Source: Diploscapter coronatus | Taxonomy: Eukaryota; Nematoda; Chromadorea; Rhabditida; Rhabditidae | Reading direction: 5' to 3' | NCBI GenBank assembly: GCA_964036155.1 | Contig: OZ038423.1 | Coordinates: forward strand, 20,165,249-20,229,248 | DNA: 64,000 bases | In this document: piece after piece, positions 10,511-21,976 of the stretch | Numbering within the stretch: the stretch's first letter is position 1 | How the letters are laid out: every line of letters starts with the position of its first letter | Position numbers and translations under genes: made by a program | Notes under the pieces: generated by a model | What the model was told of the DNA's origin: nothing | The model's database searches: none | What the model saw: only the letters and a program-made list of their open reading frames with translations

Positions 10511-13500
10511 TTACATGTAAATAGAGGAGAGCGGAGGGAAGGCCTCCTTCTTACTCAGGACGAGTTTCTTGTGTTGATGTGAGAGGTAGCCCTTGATTCT
10601 GCCCTGAAAATATCAATTCTTCTTTTCAATAATAATAATAATAATTACAGAAAACACTAGATCTCATTTTTGTTTCGGTGAAAATGCCGAATTCTTTAGA
10701 GCTTTAATTAAAATTGAAAATGACTCAAGATGTTCAAACTTATGTACGAAACTGCCTGGTGAATGAACCTACATCGTAGATGAGATTAGCGATGATGCAT
10801 TCCAACTCGTCGCAGTCGATGTCCGTCACATTCTGCAGTCGAAGGGCAGTCAGGAACACGTCCAAATGGATCATGTGATTCTCCATCAGGACTGAGCTGA
10901 AAGCAAACAATTGATGAAATTATGAAAAATGATATCCTCCTTTTGATTAGACGAACTGAAAATTCTTTCAGAAAAAAGGCAGAGATGAAAAGAACGAGTG
11001 CATACACTTTTCATCTCTTCTAATAGATCTAGTTTCTCTATCACTCCAGCCTCTGCGCATAATTCAAATGCATATTTCTAGAATTACGAACTTTCAGTAT
11101 ACTTGAAAATTTAAGCAAAACATTAACATACCAGAATTTGAATAGTTTCCTGAATGCAATGGCCCTGAGCTTCTCGAGCATGAGGTAGATGCCGCACTGG
11201 ATGAAGAACGCCTCGTCCCGCCACAACGCCTCGTCCAACTTCTTCACGTTCCCTATTCGAACTGCTTCCACTATCTGAAACAGCAGGATTAGGTGCACAT
11301 GTGTTTTCAAATGAAAAGTACGAAACTGATAGGGAGAATCGGAGAAAAAACAAAATTAAAATTTTAAAACTTGAATAAATGGAAATCAGAATTCTGCCTT
11401 ATCATCGAAAAGAATTTGAGCTGGCAATTAGTATAACAGCGGGAAGATATATAAGCAAATAGAATCTCATTATTAAAAACTTTTAAAATGGTCCTGTATA
11501 GTCGAGAAATGAAATTATGACTTATGATATGTATATTATGATGATTATTTTCAATTTTGCAATTTTTTTCTCAATGTATCTTTAGAAATCCAAACTTAGC
11601 TAAACTTTACCTGGACAAACTGATCCAGTTCATACTTGTGGAGCAATTCCTTCTTGGGCATCTGTCCCAGGAACATTTTGACAGGAATGAGATAGATGAG
11701 AATGCGCCTCTTGTTCTCGACATATTCAGGAGGACAGTTGCGAAAGGCGTACAGCAGAGACGATTCAGCCAGGGCCAGCTTTGCATCGAACATCGCTTTT
11801 CGACCGAGGAAGTAATTGAATGAGACCTAAACAGAGTATAATGAAAACAGAATGAGTTTGTAATAGAAAAATTAGTCTTGTATTCAGACCTAGCGAGGAC
11901 GATCGTCAAAATCTCGCTACCTACCCGCTATATCATTCCCTTCGCAATTCTGTATCTCTAACTTTAAATTTTCAACAATTTTCGCTACATGCTATGCATC
12001 ATTATACCATTTAGATACCACGACTTACTCTCTCCAGTTTATTTTTGCCTGACGAAAATCCTTCCTAGGTCTGTTAGTATTTATTTATGTGCTTCTTTCT
12101 ATTCTCTTGAAACACTTTTAGAAAAAGTAAACAGTAATAAGTATGCACAATACGATAAAATGAATAAATACCTTGTCAGCCATGGAAAACGAGTCGTACA
12201 GTCCACTTTGCTGTGCATTTTCTACGGCTCGAATCAGCGGCTTCAACAGGTTCAATTTGTTTATCTAGAATTTACAAATTTTTCAGAAGAATCGAAAGTA
12301 AGTTTCAACCTTGAAGTAAATCCGGAATAGTTGATTTGTCATGTTCAATATGGCGACTTTCTTCGATGTGCCGGGATCATTCCGTCTGAAATGCACAAGT
12401 GTCAGTTAGGATTGTGTTTTAGATTTTGACCATTATCAGGATTAGAAACTCATTGAAACGTCAATTTTATGACTGCCGTTATGCTTATGCGAAAACGGCA
12501 TTTTTAAATTTTAAAGATTGAAAACGGAAACGAAACCCCTGCCCAGGTTTGGTTGTCAGTAATTTTAAGAAGTTATAAATGAAAGTAAACAAAAACAAAC
12601 TGAGGAATTTTGAATCAATTTCTGGAGACTTACACATCGCTGACACAGGCTCTGAATGCTTCCATGATGTAGCTGGCGGACTGCTCGTAATAGGTGGTTT
12701 CGGTCTCGCCCTCGTCGTCGTCCTCCTTCACTGTCATGTCATCAACCTGAGCATAGTTTTCTTTTGCTTGTTTACAAAATTCAAACCGAAACATTATTCG
12801 TCGTAGCAGGATATAAAAATTTCTATAACCGGAATGACGAAAGAAAATCATTAGAAATAACAGAAATTCAGTCAATAATAAGATTCTAAAGCATTTCTCC
12901 ACCAACCTTCTTAGCAAGCGTCCTCAAATCAGTGCACAGCTGATAGAAAATGGGCATGAACCAATTCTCCTCCTTCTTCTTTTGAATGACTTCCTTGTTG
13001 AAGACTTGCATGATCTGAAAAAGAAATTCAGATACATTCATCGTGTTTAGAACAGGCCAAGAAAGAAAACGGGTATTTATATTTTCAGAAACCAGGAAAC
13101 GACTTTAAAAAATTGAAAATTAGTAGAGAAAATAGTAAAAGTTTGACAAAATTAGTTTAGCCAAGAAAAATACCTGAGTCTGTGTTGTATAAGCATTTTC
13201 GAGGTTTTCGGCAACATGAATGTAGTAGAGAGCCTGCAGATGGAGACAGACTATCTGGTCGAAGCCATCGTCCTCCAAATAGGCTCTGTCATATCGGTCT
13301 TCGTAATTCTCGATCTGATATTCAAATTGGATAAATCATGAACAGTGCTGGACAAATAGCCGATTTTGCGAGGCTCCCCAACAGTTTGATTTTGGTTTAG
13401 GGCCAAGATAATTGTAATTTTCGTTCTCCCTATTTCAGAACCTTGTAAATAAAAATCTCGTTTTCGGACCTTCAAGTTTTTTTTCTACTTTTGTCCAGTT

Positions 13501-13680
13501 CTGATTGTGTGTGACAAGTAAGAAATGACTTACATGGAGAAAGGGGAGAGTTGCATGCGGTCCCTGAATGGAAAAGAAGCGGGCGTGCAGCTCGCACTGC
13601 TCCCAGTCAGTCTCTGCGAGCACTTCGTGCAGCAGACGGAAATAGTCACGCACGTCCGATATCCGATTTGCCACTTCCAT
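10511..13680 (-). CDS. PCID2: PCID2, PCI-domain subunit of the TREX-2 mRNA export complex
   Basis: Ten exons (13534-13680, 13174-13314, 12907-13014, 12634-12746, 12310-12385, 12172-12264, 11611-11826, 11132-11274, 10773-10896, 10511-10603) give 417 aa, close to the usual length. Recognisable stretches are [88 protein letters not shown] and the C-terminal [12 protein letters not shown], all in family order. The PCI domain occupies roughly residues 220-410. PCID2/Thp1 works with GANP/Sac3 and DSS1 at the nuclear pore to export mRNA. A TTTTCAG acceptor lies two bases before the ATG with no upstream exon seen, as if a leader is trans-spliced there. Exon 4 encodes an acidic insertion ([16 protein letters not shown]). 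Confidence 0.93.
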
Positions 13681-14484
13681 GCCTGAAAATTAGAGGAAAA
13701 TTGAGAAGAAATTCAAAAAGCCGAAAGAGACACTGGTTGAAAATGAATAATGTGCCAAGCGCTTGCAGATTCAGCCAGTTCTGCCAAAACAAAGTCCCCA
13801 CGCATCAAATTTTTCTCGCGAATGATTTTGAAATTCTTCAGCTATTTCGTTAATTATCCCTCGGCTTTCATAATTATCTCATCAATATATCTTTGCGATA
13901 CATTTTCTAATTTGAAAATGGTGGTCATCTACGTTTGATCTTACATTTTTCCCAACTGATCATTCGTTCTCAAGCACTTTCCCTAACTTGCACATCTGTC
14001 TGATGGAATTTCTCCCGTCTGTAGCCGATCCATTCGACTTTCCTTGTGTTCTTTCTATCAAATCGTCCCTTCATTCTCTTCCTTGTCTCTCTCAGTCGCT
14101 CTGCTCTTATCAATCTAACATCGCGTAGAATGAGCAGTTCTAGGCAACTCCTAGTTTGAATTTTCTCACGAATTTTACCTAATCAATTTCTACTATTCTC
14201 GCTTCTAATAAAAAACGATAAAGTCTAGGTCTGCGAATAAAAATATTTTGTGAGCTTCTTGTTAAGTCCGTCGATTTCAAAATGATCAACAATGGACTGA
14301 TAAAAATTGATTGCTCACGACTAGGGGTTTCTCTAATTTTTCTGGATGATTGCTAAATCTCGATTTTTTAAATTTTCGACTTTAAATTATTCGTATTCTA
14401 TTCAGTCAATCTAGTTCAATGGCCGCGATTCTTTTCCTAATTATTGTGAATTCAGAACAGGCCAACAACTTGCTAGGAGTCAAA
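13681..14484. other. Divergent intergenic region, CT-rich
   Basis: Between the PCID2 and NADAR start codons. About 13950-14110 is pyrimidine-rich (repeated CTCT/TCTCT). I see no other gene or repeat; it probably holds both promoters. Confidence 0.4.
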
Positions 14485-16653
14485 ATGGGCAGAACATACA
14501 ACGAGGATTCAGCTCATCTCCAACAGGATGTCAATTTCCTGAAGCAGGAAATCTCGATGATTCGGAATGCAGTCGTGCTGCTGGAGACTGAGAAAGACAA
14601 CCTCAGACAGGCCGTCAGAAAACTCAAGGTGGGCGTTAAAATGGTTGAAACTTTGGACGAAGAAGAGAAACTCGTGATATCAACCATGGAAATAATGCTT
14701 CATAGGAAGTCTATCTACAAGCCATTTGAAAATTTTCCGAGAAACCAAAAAGAATTGCCCGAGCCCAAGAATTTCTCTCGTCGCATTAATATTGGAAACT
14801 TGGAATATTTTCAAAGAAATAATTTAAGCTCGAAAACGCCAGACTGAAGGAGAAGGTGCGCAGAATCAATGACAAAGTGAGGGCAGTCGAGGGGAAGGAC
14901 GGAGAGGAGTCGAATGAGGAGGAGGTCGACTACGATGATATCGGCAAAGATTTCATCCTCGTTGGAGGTTAGATATGATTGTGGAGTGACTGAGTCTAGT
15001 CATTTCATATTCAGGCGCCCAGGACCCACTCTCCATCCGCTACGAAGTGACCATCGTGGACGATCAGAGTATCGAGCACAAGAGCGCTGAGAGATACTAC
15101 TGGTTAGCGACGTTGAACGAGAGTATGCAAATGGCGACTTGGATTTTCAGGTACAAAATGGCAGAGTACTTCGGCGATGCAGATGCGATGGAGAAGATCA
15201 GGAGCGCTCCGAACACGGCCAAGGCAGAGGAAGCGATGAAGGACATCAAGGGGTTCGACGAGAAGAGCTGGAATGACGTAAGAAATTTAGTTGCTTTGAG
15301 AAAATTCCCCCAAGGTGGAGATGGATGGGGAGCTTCCCACGAAGATACCAACCAATAAATCACTGATTACCAATATTTAACCATCGAAACTATATCACAC
15401 GTTTTCGATGAGTTTGAAAAAAGAAGCAAGAAATTCTTTGAAAGTGGGCAAGAAATTATGAGCCGACCCAATAATTGAATATTCGCCAAGGTAATATCCT
15501 TATTTATTCATCTCTCTTCCACTTATTATTCTGAATTATTTGAGGTGAAGATGAAGGTCTGGGAAAAAGGACAGACATTCAAGTTCGAGCAAGTCCGCTG
15601 GATCACCAATCTGCTGATCGAGACTGGTAGCTGCTATATCGCTGTTTCCCACCAGGATAAGGTACACATTTTTGAAATGGGAGATCGAAGTTTAAGATGT
15701 GTTTGACTTCCCGTTTTCCTTTACTCCAATTCTCATTTTTCAAGTCTTTTGTGCCGAGGCAGGTTAGAAGGGACAATAAATTGTGGGTTTTGTTGTGAAA
15801 AGAAAGAAGACGTTGGAATGCTGCTTGCTGCTCAACTTTGATCGACCTTGATTAAGGCCTTTTCTAGTCTAACTCATGAAATGGTTCAGATGTTCGGCAC
15901 AGGGTGGAGGAAGAACCGCGAGGAGTCGAACAAACCCATCTTCTGGGATGGAAAGAACATGGGCGGAAAGTTCCTGATGCGCTATCGCAAGAAGATCGCT
16001 GCGGACCACTCCTGGACAGGGCCGGCAGAGAAGGAGGAAACTCATCACAAGTACATGGAGATGAAGAGATTCGTCTGGAGGCGCATCGACCCTGCAGTGC
16101 GTGCTGGAATCACTGGACCGAGGGGCGCTTTGCGTGGTGGATTCAGAGGTTGTTTTTTTTTAAACATTTTTGAGTAATTAAGGAAGAAAGGTCCACAATT
16201 TTGACGGACACAAAAAACTAAAATCCACTTTTGATGCTATTGTTTGTCTATGGTTCATCTTTTCCATATTCGATATGAGTAGATATGCGCTTCAAAACAA
16301 CGGGTCGAAGAAAAATAGTGTAATAAGCAGTAAAAGCAGTATTGTTCGAAGTAAAAATTTTTCATGCCTCAGAATTCCGAATATACATGCTTCGGCGTTT
16401 TAAATAATGCAAATTTTGATCTTGGTAATAATTCTGCAAAATTTCTAATGACTTCTGCAAGTGCATTTATATATAAAAAAAAAAATTCCTCGAAAATATC
16501 TTCTATCAACTTGATGGAGATGAAATTCGTTTCTTTTTCCTAGTTAATAACGTAATTTGAGGAGGTTTCCGCGGAAGAGGTACTCGGATGATGGGCTCTG
16601 GCATCAGACGCGGATTGTCTTCCGGAGACAACGGTTTCTCGCGCAGCAAGTAA
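14485..16653 (+). CDS. Coiled-coil NADAR (DUF1768) protein with RGG-like tail
   Basis: Seven exons (14485-14628, 14829-14967, 15015-15102, 15151-15277, 15545-15661, 15890-16148, 16562-16653) give 321 aa. Residues 1-75 form a charged coiled coil (LQQDVNFLKQEISMIRNA, then LENARLKEKVRRI) followed by an acidic linker. The NADAR domain follows: SAERYYWYKMAEYFGD, IKGFDEKSWND, KFEQ, LLIETG, then FGTGWRKNREE and FWDGKNMGGKFLMRYRK. NADAR proteins remove ADP-ribose from nucleobases or riboflavin-pathway intermediates. The tail is Arg/Gly-rich (GGFRGRGTRMM), as in RNA-binding proteins. The 48-nt intron at 15103-15150 is in frame if retained. The final TAA overlaps a good donor (AA|GTAAGC), so a further 3' exon cannot be excluded. 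Confidence 0.82.
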
Positions 16654-17295
16654 GCCACTTTTCCCCCATCTCCATAATTTATTCCTTTTTTCATTTCACC
16701 CATACTTCTATTTCTCTTCCTTTTCCTTCTACCCTTTTGTCAAAATCACAGCCACATTCGTCAAATCTTATCTTCATTTTGTTGATCAGTCATTTTTCTC
16801 ATTTTCCATATAGTCGATCGTTCTCAGTTCTCAGTTTCTTTAATTTATTATTGTTTTTTTCTTCTTAAGTTGGAATTGTAGATGAAGGTTATCATAACAT
16901 GTCCTGAATCAGCAATCCTCATCTGCAGCTCAAAATTGAAATATTGCCCCATTTCATATAATTATTTGGCACATCGTTTCCACTCAATTTCACAACTAGT
17001 GTATATGTACTCGAAAATGGCCCCGTTTTGTTACTCATTTATTGATAGATTCAAACGTAATTCAAACAAGTTGCGCTCTTCCCATAAGGGCCATTGTTGC
17101 TTTGTCAGAATAAATAAAGTACTTGTTGTTAGTTGGTCTTCATTATTCGGTCTTCAGAACGATTGTTTGCATCAAGACGTCTATCTATTTATCTTAATTT
17201 TCATCGCGATCATTAGTTTATTGGTACACCTTTGTTGCAATGACACGAGATTTCACGTTGCAATGATAATGAGATATCGTCTAAATGGAGTGTGA
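16654..17295. other. Convergent intergenic region with poly(A) signal
   Basis: 3' flank of the NADAR gene, T-rich at first, with AATAAA at 17109-17114 on the plus strand, then the 3' flank of the zinc-finger gene on the other strand. No further coding signal seen. Confidence 0.4.
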
Positions 17296-20200
17296 TCAGT
17301 AAGTGGATGGAACTCTGCCACTGGTATATGGAAACAAAAAATACGATTTTCGGTCTGTATAACCAACTCCCTCTCTGCCCATCATGTAGCGGGATGCTCG
17401 CGGGTTGAATATCTTCTCTCCTAAAATAACTTATCTTCAGCTCTACATCTTATTGGATAGGGTCCCAATCTGATATGGAAAATTCATATTCGGAGGCAAT
17501 TTTTTTTTATAGAGGTTAACTAAAATATGAATTAGGTTTTTGTGAAGAAGAAATAAAATAAAAAAGTTTCTAATCGAAAAAACGCAAAATTGGGACCTTC
17601 AGATTGAACATATTTTCACTGTAAAAATTCGGCTTGTATACAAAAATTTTGCGCTAATTTTTGGCACACAAATATTTGATTGGTTGTATCGTCGTTCTAA
17701 ATAGTTTTTGAGACATTCTGGATTTGAAGAATGTCCCCTTCCCAAAATTTTGATTTCAAACTACCACGTTTCCACCACAAACGCATTGATGCAAGGGGAC
17801 GAAGCTTGGGGACTCTACATACCTTATGAGTTTTAAATTTATTCATGCTTGTCTTCATTCATTTATCCCACCCTTACCTCTGTGCGACATCATATGATAG
17901 GCGAGTCCTCTGCTGTCAGCATAGCTCTTTCCACAATACTCACAAATGTACGGTTTGGTCCTCACATCATTGTAGACCTAAACATATCGACTATCAGCCT
18001 CTTCATGCAAAATCAGTCATACCTTTAATGGATGTTTCGGTTCATATCCCTTTTCCTTGAATTCAGGAGTAGGCATCTCATGTAGAAGCAAGGCCGGATT
18101 GGCAGTAGGTCGCGATGAGGGAGCAGCGACAATCAGGGGAGGGGCGTGGATTCTCTCTTCCTTAATTTATGAATAAGCGAGTTCATTTTATTCGTTGATG
18201 CACATGTTGATAGAAAATGCTCCATCAAATAGCTGAGAAATCGATCAAATTTCTCCTATAATTAGAGAGTGCAAGTCCCGCCCAACCGGTGAAGGCAAAG
18301 GCATCGAGATTTTTCGTCAAACTTTCTAACAAATTCTAGAAAACTTCGAAAGCTATAATTTGACTTTTTTCTCTCCTCATTATTAGATGCTACATTAGGA
18401 AACATTTTCGCAAGGCACGCTTTTCGTTTAACGAAAATTCACTCACAAAAAGGTTTTCGGATCGTCGTCTTCAGAAGTTCATATCTTAGGTTACACTGAT
18501 CCGTTTTTCATACGGCTTCTTGCTATAAGATTGTCAATCTCCGCAGATTAATAGGAAATACTTTTATGACTTGGTCTTCACAACGATAATTTCACTTGCG
18601 CTCCCTACCTATAGTAAAAAAGCACGATTGACATTCTGGTGCATTTGACCCTGGAATTCTTCTTCCGGTTTCGAGAAAATTTGAAAAGTAATCATGATTC
18701 CTATTTCAAATTTTAGTATTGCATTTCGATCGTCCTTATATTAAAGAAAACTGACGACGCTTTTGTTATAAAAGCGAGATGCGAACTTAACTTTTAATTT
18801 TTGCAATAGATTTTCACACTTCATCTCTTTAAGGTTATTTTCTATTTAAGACACCCTTACTTCGTTATCCTTCTCATCTGCGTGCTTGTGATAGAGCATT
18901 TCCGTATAGGAGAAGAACGTCCTTCCGCATTCACATTTGTATCCACTCACATCTGCAGTTCAATCCAATCACTCATATTGCATTATGGTTATTGCTAACC
19001 TCCGTGCTGCTGGCAATGATATTCCAATTGACACGAGAATTCGAAACTTTCTCCACACTTGCCACAAACAAATGGCTGTAAAATATCCAAATAGATAAAG
19101 CAATTCATAATAATGAATACCTGCGGGACATTGTGCACTCGTTCATGCGCCCGCAATGTGTTCATGTAATTGAAAGTGAGCCCGCAGAATCTGCATTTGT
19201 AGTAGATGAATCCATTGTCGTCTTTCTCTACCGGATGCTGGTCTGGCACTAGCTGCAAATTTGCATATATTTTTCTATCATATCACTAACTAAAGTAAAC
19301 AAAAAATATTGCAGATTTCTTTTAAAGGCTTTGATAAGTGAAACGAAAGTTAATTCCTGGTATTAGAAAAAAGGAAATCCGCCAGATATTCGCCATTTGG
19401 AAACCGCGTGTAGAGGGTGCAAATGGGTTTTTGAAACATGAAGCATGAATGATGAAAATTATTTCATGGGAGGTTATTTTTTTACAAACTCTGAGACTTT
19501 TTACCGTTTTCGAAATGGATAATTTTATGAAAAGTCGTGAAGCCAAAAAGATGTCTTCCGAATTCCCATTTTTGCTAACATTTTTCGTCAATTGAATTCG
19601 CGTTCAGAATTTGAATATACATTCAAACGACTGAAAATTGTCCAAAATCTTCATTTCTCTCGTTCATTTAAGAAACGGAGCAACTAGGGTTCGAGGAAGA
19701 AATGACAGAAATGAATGAGAACTGACTCAATTGCTCGTTTTGAGTTGAATAATGTATTCAAATTTCCATTTTACAATAAGAAAACACGAAATCGGTGCGA
19801 CAGGACCTTCTCATTCATAAATCCGCTCTAAAAATGTTCACAAGGCTCGAATTTATCAGGAAAAACAACTTCCGAGATTTGATGGAACGAATGTCTAATT
19901 CAAGTTTTAAAACTTTGAAACCAGATTTGAGAGGTCTTGTCGCAAATTTATGAATTACCAGAGAAAGGAAGTTGTTCACCTATTCCTCGGCCACATTTTT
20001 GCCAATCAAACTTACTCATGAAAACCTTTTATTTTCAAGATACCCTAGGTGATGGAAAATCTTTATAAAATTCATTTCAAAGATTTGACTCCACTTGCGC
20101 CTTCTAACCGCATGATATTATGACGTGAGATATCGCGAAATAGTATTGAAATTGAGAGAAACCCTCCTAACCTGCTCTACCTTATGTTAGCCATACTTCG

Positions 20201-21022
20201 TTTCATGATGTCATACGATTTTGAAATAGTTAGTTTTCATAAGAAAAATCACAATAGAATCCGCAGCTTGTCATAATTTTCAAATTGTGAGTGATTTAGT
20301 TTGCAAAATTTAAAATAGCGGATGCATAGCTGCGTTAAGATAATAGACTAGATTTCTGAAAGATGATGTTTCACATCCTAGCATTTTTGCCTAACCATCT
20401 CTACTCTAGAAAAATTATTTGCCTTTTAATGGTTTTTGAATATTTATGGAATTAAATTCTACAAATACAGTAATTTCCTACCATTTGTTCGACCTTCTTC
20501 CTCTCCTCACTCCTGTCCCGTCTTCTTTCGTCCATTTCTTCGGTAAATCGTGCTTCTCTTCTCTTCATTTTGGGCGAATTCATCACTTCTTCGGGAATCG
20601 GCTTGGGCAGAGGAAATCTTCTGACAGGTTCAGGTCCTCCGGCTTTGTTCAGAATGTCCAACTTCCTTCTTCTGTCATCTCTCTCAAAGTCTTCTTCCAG
20701 TATTTCGAGCGGCGATTCTGTCTCATTCTTGATCATGTCTACCACACAAGGGGCTATCGACTAAAATGAATTATCGTTTCGTCAAAACACTCCAAAAAGA
20801 TGCTTCTTACTTCTCCATTTCTGGTAGCACTGATTGCGAAATCGCAAGCAGCCATGAGATCGTCGAAGTCCGCATCTCTCGCCTTCCTGGCCTGTAATTC
20901 ATCGATTACCGTATCACTCTCTAATCATCATTTATGCTCTGTTCAATCATCATCTACACACTAATAAGGAATGTAAACAGAACAATAAAATGAGTAGTAC
21001 ATACCTCTTCGAAGGCCTCCAT
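17296..21022 (-). CDS. C2H2 zinc-finger protein with four fingers
   Basis: Nine exons (21005-21022, 20811-20891, 20482-20760, 19121-19252, 19000-19075, 18861-18952, 18023-18160, 17878-17977, 17296-17420) give 346 aa with phases closing. The N-terminal third is charged (EEDFERDDRRRKLDIL, KRREARFTEEMDERRRD). Fingers follow: CRFCGLTFNYMNTLRAHERVH, split as residues around 150-170; CGKCGESFEFSCQLEYHCQQH; a degenerate CECGRTFFSYTEMLYHKH with only one residue between the cysteines; and CEYCGKSYADSRGLAYHMMSH. The last finger, preceded by KPY and followed by RGEK, resembles the Krueppel-type finger of DPF/requiem proteins, but no PHD fingers follow, so I do not assign a family. Probably a nuclear DNA-binding protein. 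The intron 18161-18860 contains a MITE. Confidence 0.75.
18264..18607. mobile_element. MITE, 344 bp, ends GAGAGYGCAAGT
   Basis: Left end GAGAGTGCAAGTCCCGCC and right end, read inverted, GGGAGCGCAAGTGAAATT. It sits in an intron of the zinc-finger gene. The inverted right half aligns over about 200 bases with the sequence beginning at 50551 (shared GTTGTGAAG, CATAAAAGTATTT, TTATAGCAA), showing a dispersed family. No coding capacity. Confidence 0.65.
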
Positions 21023-21976
21023 CGCACACCACTCGCTGTGTAATATCCCTGTGCCTCTGTGCCTCAGCAGAGCTGCATCTCCTTTATCTCTTCCTCGCTT
21101 CTCTTATCTCTCTCCACTGTTTCTCTTTCGAGCTATCTATTTCACTATTTCAATGTCTTCTTATCTTACATCCCACTCAAAGTCCTCTTCCTCTTTCTCT
21201 GCTTTACTTCTTCTGTCTCTCTTCTTACAGACAGCCATTATTATTCCAGAGCCCTGCGTTTTTCTTCTCGAAACTCGCGCAACAAACTCACAGGAAAAAT
21301 GTAAAATGTGTAATGCAAGGTTACATAAAAGCAGACGAAGAAAACCCATTTCCATTACGATGAGGGCTGAAATGAGATATGGAAGCGACCCTCATCACTG
21401 AAAGGGGAAAAATTGAAGGAACAAATTATGAGATCGATGAGGATTCGTGAAGATCAACTTCTTTCGAAGATACAGAACTAAAGAATGTCTAACTAAAATT
21501 CAATTCTGAATTTTCTTGAACATATAAAAATCTTTCAAAGTGATATTTTAGAAATTAAATTTCGAAATTTTTTTAATGAAAATTGTTCACTTCACACTTT
21601 TATGTTTCGAAACTGTCCTACGTTTATGCAATGATCAAATGGCCTTACAAGCTTTATCCTTCGAAAATAGTGAGGAAAAGCGAGTGACAGACAGTTCTCT
21701 TTTTCTCTGTGCATAGTTATGACAAATGCAGGACGTTCCCAACGGATAAGGCTTATAATGCCGTGTACGATTTCTTTCCCGTTTGCTATTTTCATTTTTG
21801 CAGTGTTGTTTAATTTTTCTCGAATTTTTTTTTCGGTTTTTCTTGCTTCATGTTTCCATTTTCTTCGAAAAGTTCTCTTCAAAACTGCTCATTCCTTCTT
21901 TAAGTTAAAATTGCATAATTCAGAAAGCGGTTTGAGCAGCGATCACATTCAGGCACGAGTCTGTCCAATTCTCTCC
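21023..21976. promoter_or_regulatory. Divergent promoter region of zinc-finger and RAD54B genes
   Basis: 954 bases between opposed start codons. 21080-21240 is strongly pyrimidine-rich on the plus strand (GAGA-type on the minus strand). A splice-acceptor-like TAATTCAG lies about 55 bases before the RAD54B ATG. No gene recognised. Confidence 0.4.

Noticed and set aside
21051..21401. 116-codon plus-strand frame between the zinc-finger and RAD54B genes
   Set aside because: It is a pyrimidine-rich tract giving Leu/Ser/Phe runs; no splice or family support.
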